10,000 nt of DNA, taken from Botryococcus braunii. Taxonomy: Eukaryota; Chlorophyta; Trebouxiophyceae. The position numbers and the translations under genes are program-made. The notes beneath the pieces were generated by a model, which was not told where the DNA came from, searched no databases, and saw only the letters and a list, made by a program, of their open reading frames with translations. Numbering within the stretch: position 1 is the first letter of the stretch; each line of letters opens with the position of its first letter. Location: positions 1 to 10,000 of the forward strand of contig KV908536.1 of assembly GCA_002005505.1 (NCBI GenBank), given 5' to 3'. Shown here in pieces: positions 1 to 5,826 of this stretch.

Positions 1-150
1 AGCTAACCAGTCGGATGGAGGACAGTTCACTATACATGGATAGTGTGGAACAGATGTCTGTCAGAGGTAGCTTCTAATTTCTCAGAAAAGACATCACTGA
101 ACTCAGCACGAAGATGTTGACAAATGGGTGATTCAATCCACTTTATCAGA
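1..150 (-). pseudogene. Start of gypsy reverse transcriptase region (fragment, broken)
   Basis: After the protease frame ends at 133, a different minus frame reads through residues such as EFSDVFSEKL followed by HTIHV. This is the typical peptide just ahead of gypsy RT, where a conserved EFxDVF block precedes an H-x-I-x-(L/V) block. A TAG at 30-32 ends this frame. A further frame continues to the window edge and looks like the next part of the RT leader, suggesting another indel near position 30. No RT catalytic motif is inside the window. The assignment rests on short motifs and on position after the protease. Confidence 0.5.
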
Positions 151-834
151 AGGGACATCGGCCTTGTTTGTAGGCCCAAAAGCAGGTTCGAACTCTTTAA
201 CATCATGATCATAATCGCTATGCCCTTCGTTACGCGCTTCGTTGCCCTCTTGCCTATCAACATGTTCATGCCCTTGCTCATCCGAGCGTGTCTCGTTATC
301 ATGCCCTTCATTCTTGCTTACCATGCCCACAAACACTGGACAGCCTTGCTTCATACAGCGCGCCAAATGCCTCGCAGAGATGACGGTGGACTTCTTTCTA
401 GCGCTCTTAGCAGTAGCAGAAATGGACTTAACAATCACGCCTCGCCCTCTGTCCCAAAATGTACACGTATCTTCCGCTACATCCATCTTGGCCTTATAGC
501 GCTTAAGGAAATCCATGCCCAACAAGACATCACAGTCACCAGCCAATTTTGGTAGCACATAATAAGTATGCACACAAGGCAAAGACTTGAAAACTGTTCT
601 CAACTTCACTTGATGCACCACTTTTGCAATGTCACCCGTGGCCACTTCCACTTCCAATTCATCCACTTGTTGCGGGGTTATGTTCACTTTCTTCAGAAAT
701 TCTGCCGAGATGAATGAGAGTTCTCCCCCGGTATCAACTGCACAATCAGCGGTTGCCCCTGCAACCATACCGCGCAAGACCATTTGCGCTTCGGGGTGTT
801 CTTTCTCACCATTGATATACTGGGCCTCTTCTTG
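133..834 (-). pseudogene. Gypsy aspartic protease (retropepsin-like) with charged C-terminal linker
   Basis: This is the polyprotein-processing protease of the element. The active-site motif is VDTGGELSF, with DTG as the catalytic triad. About 70 residues later comes DVLLGMDFLKRY, the hydrophobic-G motif that closes the retropepsin fold, so the domain is complete. The tail is unusually rich in H, D, E, N and G (many short EGH/NEG stretches), a low-complexity linker before RT. The frame is open from about 834 with no compelling start codon of its own. An ATG at 783 lies inside conserved-looking sequence, so the domain should be made as a fusion to upstream gag. It is off-frame from both the linker ORF and the RT lead-in, which is why it is called broken. 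Confidence 0.75.
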
Positions 835-1109
835 TCATACCACACTTCAAAAGACCACGGGGCCACAATTCTCTCTTCCCCATGCGCACTTTTCAAAGCT
901 ACACTTTCGTTGCGCCTCCCCTCCATAATTCTCTCTTTACTTTTTAAAAGGGGAGCAACACTTACTGCCTTAGCAACTCGTTTGGGCAAAACAAAATAAG
1001 CGCCAATCTGACGGGCATTCTTCTTCAGGGCATTATACTCGGAGAGCACTTCATGGGCTTTTTCGGGCTTAAGCACGAACGCATACACATGACCATCTTG
1101 CAGGTTCAC
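785..1109 (-). pseudogene. Gypsy gag-protease linker ORF
   Basis: An open minus frame of about 100 meaningful residues connects gag to the protease. I recognise no domain. The sequence is lysine-, alanine- and valine-rich and ends around FEVWYDKK, after which the protease frame takes over. It begins at a GTG that overlaps the gag TGA, so it has no credible start codon of its own. It would only be translated by a -1 shift at the end of gag. The frame runs on to 693 but the last part is off-frame antisense to the protease and looks meaningless. In gypsy elements this position is usually a variable nucleocapsid-protease spacer. Confidence 0.45.
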
Positions 1110-2479
1110 TTTGGGGTATCTTCACAAACAAGGATTTCAATTCCATGTCCCCATTCCAAACAAACATGAGCAGCCACAAGTTTTGAGAAAGATAAGTCTT
1201 CATACCAGCCAAAGCGTCCACGCCCACGAGAGGATCCACGCCCACTCGGTGCATTGCCGCGACCAGAATTTGGGGGACCGGCGTGATGTGCTGGGGCTTG
1301 CGGTACCTGCGCAGATCGTTGCGAGAACCGGGGAGTCATAGGGCACTCGGACTGTTTGTGGCCAGGGAGGCCACACCCATAACAAGTGAGCGGCATGGAC
1401 TGGGATGGAAAAGACCCATGATGAAAACCGGGGACATTGCGATGATGCGAGCGATCACCGCGATCAAAACCACGACCACGAGCACGAAACCCACGAGCCT
1501 TAAACACACCGCGCGGACGACCAAACCCACGATCGAAACGACCAAACCCACGATAAGCATGGTGATTCGAAGGAAACATATCGGAACCGCGCGAACGAAA
1601 CCCTTCAGCGACAGTATCATCGAGCCCATGAGCGATCTGGTAGAGCTCCATATACGAATCGAAAGCACGACCAGTTTTGTGATTAATTCGACACTGAGAA
1701 TGCAACGATGCACGCAACCCATTCAGAAAATTCGTAACCTTCTCATTCTCCGTGACCTCCCCACCAGGCATGGAATTCAGGTCGGCAAGAGCGGAGTTAA
1801 ACGCCAAGGCATACTCCTGAACAGACTTCGAACCTTGACGAACCCCCTGCCAGTGGCGGCGGGCCTCCGTCACCCCTACATTCTTGTCATAAAAATCAAA
1901 CAGGAATTGTTGAAAATCTTCGAAAGTAGGGGAAGGATGGGTTACGACATACGAGGACCCGTGACCCTGAATGCTTGTAGAGAGAAATGAGACGCCAACG
2001 CGAAGCTTTTGCTGGTCATCGTTGATTCCCTGTGCCTCAACATAATTCTTAACAATAGCAACCCAGTGCCTAGTGTTATTTCCCGTGAACACCGGCGGCT
2101 TGCCTAACGCATTAGACGGAAGCTTGTGCGACACCGCAGGATCACGAGCAACCTCCGTCATAAAAACCTTTCGCGCATAACTTGTAGCCCAGACAGGACG
2201 AAAAGCAGCAATAGCACCTATTTTTAGAAATTTAACAGTAGCGACATAAAATTGAGCAATCGAACTAATGATCAGATCCGTATGATCGCCGACATCGTAG
2301 TTATCGCGCGCCACCTCGACCTTACACTTCGCCATCAGTTCATCAAAATCCTTCTTACGAAACCTTGGGTAGTCACTATCAAGCGTGAGATCCAGTGCAT
2401 CAAGCTCGGCAACATCGCTGGCCGCCCCCAACTTCTCACAATACGACGTAACCAACGTGGTGAAAGTAGCTGCCGACAT
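1106..2479 (-). CDS. gag: Gypsy Gag (capsid-nucleocapsid) polyprotein
   Basis: This is the structural protein that forms the virus-like particle and packages element RNA. The ATG at 2479 gives 457 residues and begins MSAATFTTL; the frame opens further upstream only through a TTG. The middle carries a Retrotran_gag-type capsid region (around HWQGVRQGSKSVQEYALAF and the following EKVTNFLNGL). Then comes an Arg/Gly/Phe-rich basic stretch at about 1440-1570 (RGFGR, RARGRGF repeats) and a zinc knuckle at about 1345-1386, CYGCGLPGHKQSEC, matching C-x2-C-x4-H-x4-C. A second Gly/Arg/Ser-rich tail follows. The ORF has no internal stop, unlike the downstream pol part. It ends in TGA directly after a possible slippery heptamer. 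Confidence 0.85.
   Translation of the reverse strand: MSAATFTTLVTSYCEKLGAASDVAELDALDLTLDSDYPRFRKKDFDELMAKCKVEVARDNYDVGDHTDLIISSIAQFYVATVKFLKIGAIAAFRPVWATSYARKVFMTEVARDPAVSHKLPSNALGKPPVFTGNNTRHWVAIVKNYVEAQGINDDQQKLRVGVSFLSTSIQGHGSSYVVTHPSPTFEDFQQFLFDFYDKNVGVTEARRHWQGVRQGSKSVQEYALAFNSALADLNSMPGGEVTENEKVTNFLNGLRASLHSQCRINHKTGRAFDSYMELYQIAHGLDDTVAEGFRSRGSDMFPSNHHAYRGFGRFDRGFGRPRGVFKARGFRARGRGFDRGDRSHHRNVPGFHHGSFPSQSMPLTCYGCGLPGHKQSECPMTPRFSQRSAQVPQAPAHHAGPPNSGRGNAPSGRGSSRGRGRFGWYEDLSFSKLVAAHVCLEWGHGIEILVCEDTPK
1109..1115 (-). promoter_or_regulatory. Candidate -1 ribosomal frameshift heptamer at end of gag
   Basis: On the minus strand the last gag codons are ACC CCA AAG TGA. Read across codon boundaries this is C CCA AAG, fitting the X XXY YYZ rule for simultaneous -1 slippage. 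A -1 slip here bypasses the stop and enters exactly the linker ORF that leads towards the protease. Gypsy elements commonly use such shifts between gag and pol. I did not find a convincing stimulatory hairpin by eye, and Z=G is not the most efficient variant, so a chance fit or a decay indel remains possible. Confidence 0.4.
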
Positions 2480-2515
2480 TATACCCAACAGGTAGATTAG
2501 CAAAACCTTGCTTTA

Positions 2516-2528
2516 CTCGCCGATACCA
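2516..2528 (-). other. Candidate primer binding site of the gypsy element
   Basis: On the minus strand TGGTATCGGCGAG lies 37 nt upstream of the gag ATG. It starts with TGG, as required to pair with a tRNA CCA end, and its first seven bases equal the common initiator-Met primer site TGGTATC. The following bases differ from the plant initiator-Met site, so the primer tRNA is uncertain. Confidence 0.35.
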
Positions 2529-2536
2529 CCTTATAG

Positions 2537-2733
2537 TGGCAAAGGAAGAGAGAGAGAGACGAGACACCAGTCAGGTTAGAGCATTCAGCCGAATCTGTTA
2601 CAAGCCGGTCAGCACCGGGACTTCCTTCGACGCCAAGACGCGTGCCACTTTCCAGAACCTTCATTTCAGGACCCGGCAGCTTCCTGCCCAAAATCCTACA
2701 CATTTCAGGACCTGGCAGCTTCCTGCCGTTACA
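2537..2733 (-). repeat. Possible short 5' LTR of the gypsy element
   Basis: On the minus strand this stretch starts TGTAACGG, a common style of gypsy LTR start, and ends in CCA eight bases before the candidate primer binding site. It contains a duplicated 27-bp motif near its start, and a CT-rich run near its end (GA run at about 2546-2558 on the plus strand). The other LTR is outside the window, so neither edge can be checked here. About 197 bp would be short for a gypsy LTR. Confidence 0.3.
2662..2727. repeat. Two 27-bp direct repeats, period 39
   Basis: Copies at 2662-2688 and 2701-2727 differ at one base (CCCGG versus CCTGG). Each holds a small dyad, GGCAG-CTTC-CTGCC, at 2675-2688 and 2714-2727. 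Their place next to the possible LTR start would suit duplicated U3 enhancer elements. Confidence 0.85.
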
Positions 2734-2861
2734 TGAGGGGAACATATCTGCTACTACTGTGCAAGACTGGCTGGTAAATTTCCATGACATGGAGGGAATT
2801 GTAGGGTATTGCTGCATTCCAGAAGTTTATGAGTAAGTTTGGCTGGTGAAGTGACAATAGT
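2734..2861 (+). other. Leader before the copia gag; no recognisable 5' LTR
   Basis: These 128 bases separate the possible gypsy LTR from the copia gag ATG. By eye they share no stretch with the sequence starting TGTTGAG at 8093, so they do not look like the partner of the 3' LTR. No TGG-type primer binding site is evident. It is presumably an untranslated leader or a recombined remnant. Confidence 0.4.
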
Positions 2862-4310
2862 ATGACAAAAAGGGACAAAGAAAAGGAAAGTAGCAGTGAA
2901 ACAGCAATGTCTCAACCTGGAGAAGTCAGTGGGGCCACTCCAGGGCAGTCTATGACCGGGACACAATCAGCCACTGCAGAACCAAAGGTGGAGATTGACA
3001 AGGCAGCCTACATCCCCAATACCTCTAATCCAAAGATGACCGTCATGCTTGATGATGGAGGTCGCAATTTTGAATTTTGGTATGAAGCTTTGGAGGCGTG
3101 CGCAAACACCAAGGGGGTCAGAGCAGCTTTGGAGAGGCCAATGCCAGGGTCGGTGGAGAACTCAGCCATCAAGCAGTGGCTGATCCAGTCAGTTCCAGTC
3201 ATCTGGCATTCTCAGATCTCATGCCACAAAGCAGCGTTCGACTTCATCACGTGGGTGAAGAACAGTCACACTGGAGGGAGCAACCAAGACATCAACCTTG
3301 AGTGGTACAAGGAAATGGAGCAGGGCATCAAGACAGGGGAGACACTCAAGGTCTACCTCTACAGAATGATGGATCTGGCTACAAGTCTCAGAAACAACGC
3401 GTTCATCCTCTTGGACCACAATGTTGGGGAGCTGATGGTGAAGGGCCTCCCTCCTGTGCTGAGGCTCGAGTCCCTGGAGGTTATGGCAACCGACAAGCCG
3501 CCATTGGAGCTGATTCAAAAAATCCTGCGCGCCGCAGCCAGCCGTGGGTACAAGGACCCACCTGCAGAGGGAACACCTCAGGCCATGGCAGCTGCAGCAG
3601 TGGCTGGTCCCTCTGGGGGGGTAGCTAGAGCGTCATCAAGCGCTGGAGCTGCACCAGGAGTGGGAGCAGTACCGGGAGTTGGAGCAGCACTACCAGCAAA
3701 CGAACAGCCTCCCGCTGGCCCCTCTGCAACTACTTTTGGTGGCAGGGGGCGTGGACCTGGTAGGGCAAGAAGGCCCAGAGAGGAGCTTACATGCCACTTC
3801 TGCAAGGCAAAGGGCCACTTCATGACTGACTGCGGACCGCTCAGGCAGCTGCAGGCTCTGCATCAAAACATGCAAGCGGCAAGCGTTGGGCCTGCAGCTT
3901 ACTGGGGCCAGGGAGGCCCACAGTCGTCTCCTCAAGCCTGGTGGGACCATGGATCTGGCCGGGGTGGCCCGCCTTCATCCGCTTCCAGCCCTGGACCACC
4001 TTCAGCATATAACTATCCAACAAGTCAACACACGTTTCCGGGGTGGCATTTACCACCTCCACCCCCTCCTTCTGGTGAGGCGATGTTTATCTCTCTCAAT
4101 GTGCTTGCCCCAACTTCGCATGGAGCTAGCAGCACATCTTGGTTAATAGATAGTGGTGCCTCTGTGCATATAGTCAATGATCTCTCATTGCTCCATAATC
4201 CAGTTATGCATGGACAGCCTCTTCCTCTGCACTTGGCAACCTCAGACGCCAAGGGAGGAATCATTGCATCTGGGTCTGTATGCCTTGTGATGCAAGGCAC
4301 GAAGTATTCT
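2862..4310 (+). pseudogene. gag: Copia Gag and start of aspartic protease
   Basis: This encodes the capsid precursor and the polyprotein protease. ATG at 2862 is the first in frame; the N-terminus is short, hydrophilic and K/E/S-rich. Residues roughly 60-240 form a copia-type gag region, with FEFWYEALEAC and later YLYRMMDLATSL. An Ala/Gly/Pro-rich linker follows. The zinc knuckle has C311, C314, H319 and C324 (C-x2-C-x4-H-x4-C). A G/P/S-rich spacer leads to the protease active site WLIDSGASVHIV, with D430-S-G-A. The frame runs to 4427, but after about 4305 it stops making family sense while another frame resumes it. Without that shift only Gag and an incomplete protease would be made. Confidence 0.88.
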
Positions 4311-4712
4311 GGCTGCACAATGTGCAGTGTGTTCCTTCTGCGCATACCAACCTCATTTCAGTCACTGGTGCAATTCAGGATGGAGCATCTTTCCAGACTG
4401 ACACTGCAGGTGGTTACACAGCCATGAAGGGACCTGAAGGGTGGTGTGGAGATATCACCCGCGCACGAGGTCTGTTTTTTTTGGAGTTTGTTAAGCCTGT
4501 CAGAGGGCAGCAAGTTGGCTGCAGACATATTGATCACGTGGCTGAGGCGTCTCATCTTAGGAAAGGACACGTGTGTAGCGAGAGATCTCTGTGGCATGCT
4601 AGGTTAGGTCATCCTGGTGCCAGCAGCATGCAGAGGTTCTCCAAGGAAGATCTGGTTACAGGAATCAATATCTCCCTTGCTCCCTGCTCTGAGAGCCCCA
4701 AGCACGTGAATC
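4280..4712 (+). pseudogene. Copia protease C-terminus and GAG-pre-integrase domain
   Basis: This frame picks up the protease C-terminal part (FWLHNVQCVPSAHTNLISV, a typical copia block ending in NLISV). It then gives the GAG-pre-integrase zinc domain, with LWHARLGHPG providing the H-x4-H pair (codons at 4595 and 4610). The matching C-x2-C pair falls past the next frame change. In that frame the second Cys is present (TGT at 4714), but the position of the first reads CGT, Arg, at 4705. The ORF formally runs to 4855, yet its last 45 or so residues are off-frame noise over the integrase start. A T-run at about 4476-4483 lies inside this ORF but does not break it. Confidence 0.8.
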
Positions 4713-5821
4713 GTGTATACAAGGGAAACACTCCAGACCTCCTTTCCCTGTATCTTCCAGGCCTGCACATAACCCACTCGATAGAGTCCATGTGGATACT
4801 GTGGGTCCCATATCACCTCCTGCCATCACAGGTGAACGATATTGGGTCACTGTAGTGGATGAAAGTTCACACCAAGTTGCCTCCCTGCCTGTGAAGTCAA
4901 AGGATTGCATCCCAAAGGCTGTGATAGACCTGCTCCGTTTTTGGCAGACCCAACGAGGCACGGTTGTGAAGTGTGTGAGGACTGACAGGGGTTCAGAGTT
5001 CCTGAACCAGCAATTCAAAGAGTTTTGTGCTCAGCAGGGCACTAAGATGGAGTCCTCAGCGCCCTACACGCCTCAGCAGAATGGGGTGGCGGAGAGAATG
5101 AATAGGACCCTGAAGGAGCGAACAAGGACTCTGTTGGTCCATGCTGCAGCAGACCCTTCCCTTTGGAAGGAGGCGCTTGAGACAGCTACCCTCCTCTACA
5201 ATGTGGGTCCTACTTCAGGCAGGTCCCTGACCCCCATGGAATTATTCTTTGGTGTCAAACCTGATGTGTCTGTGCTGCGCACGTTTGGCTGTGTAGCCCA
5301 TGTGCACATTCCCAGTGGCCAAAGGTCTGTTTTTGGGCCCAAGACCATCCCTGGGATGTTTACTGGTTATTGTCCCCAGTCTAAAGCGTATCGTATGTAC
5401 GTGGGGAATGGAGTGTGGAAGGAGAGTAGGGACGTCAGCTTTATCGAGCACTTGAGGGGGGCTGAGAGAGTGGGTCTATCAAAGGTCCAGCCTGGGTCTG
5501 TCTATGATTCTAGGATATCACCCCCCCTTGGCAGTGAGAATCTGGCAACGCCTCAAGCAATTCCCTATGCTGCTCCACCCACGTTCTGGGATGAGGAGGA
5601 TGACCATGGAGTGGAGACGCTTTCCACTGGGGCTCCTGGGACCTCTGGACTTTGTGCTGGGGATCAGTCTAGAGACGGGACCATAGCAGCACATGACCAA
5701 GGAACCCCCACCAGCCTGGATTCTACTGTTGGGACCCCAGAACCATCTCAGCACTCGTGGTCGGTGCTTGAGCATATGCAGAATCTGGCCAGGGGGGGTG
5801 TAGAAACTCAATCCCAAGAAA
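4693..5821 (+). pseudogene. Copia integrase
   Basis: Integrase inserts the cDNA into the host genome. The rve core is complete: D at codon 4795 (HVDTVGPIS), D at 4984 (TDRGSEF) and E at 5092 (GVAERMNRT). The second and third acidic residues are 35 apart, the canonical D,D35E spacing. The YTPQQNGVAER block is diagnostic of copia integrase. The later ELFFGVKPDVSVLRTFGC and VFGPKTIPGMFTGY blocks mark its C-terminal side. The useful frame begins just after a TGA at 4690-4692 and shows SCIQGK before the core. It stays open to 5988, but beyond the A-run at 5819-5826 the RT frame carries the sense. A Gly/Ser/Thr/Pro-rich spacer fills about 5480-5820. Confidence 0.88.
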
Positions 5822-5826
5822 AAAAA
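5819..5826 (+). other. A8 homopolymer at the integrase-RT frame change
   Basis: In the integrase frame the codons read GAA AAA AAA TGC. The next frame reads AAA AAA ATG CAG and continues openly to RT. The run fits A AAA AAA, a slippery heptamer in the right phase for -1, but homopolymer runs are also the commonest place for replication or sequencing indels. Confidence 0.7.

Larger units (their letters stand above)
1..2733 (-). mobile_element. Ty3/gypsy-type LTR retrotransposon, 5' part, degenerate
   Basis: Reading leftwards, the order is possible LTR, gag with a CCHC knuckle, a linker, an aspartic protease with DTG and ILG-like motifs, then the first residues leading into reverse transcriptase. 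Gag to protease to RT is the Ty3/gypsy (and retroviral) order, and the gag has the gypsy Retrotran_gag look. RT, RNase H, integrase and the 3' LTR would lie beyond position 1. The reading frame changes at about 1110, 835-785, 150-130 and 30, so as written the copy cannot make one polyprotein. The first change could be programmed frameshifting; the rest look like indels. The element is divergent from the neighbouring copia element. Confidence 0.8.

Noticed and set aside
1283..1990. 235-codon plus-strand ORF
   Set aside because: It is antisense to the gypsy gag. Its Thr/Lys/Arg/Ile-rich composition is the mirror of the Arg/Gly gag repeats and it has no domain signature.
2642..2836. Small plus-strand ORF across the 27-bp repeats
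   Set aside because: It is carried by the LTR repeat (repeated SGPGSFLP peptides), with no conserved feature, so it is likely fortuitous.
2826..2840. TTTATGAG before copia gag as a half-tRNA-Met primer site
   Set aside because: TTATGAG complements an elongator-Met anticodon loop, but seven bases without stem matches and without an LTR end beside it is too weak.
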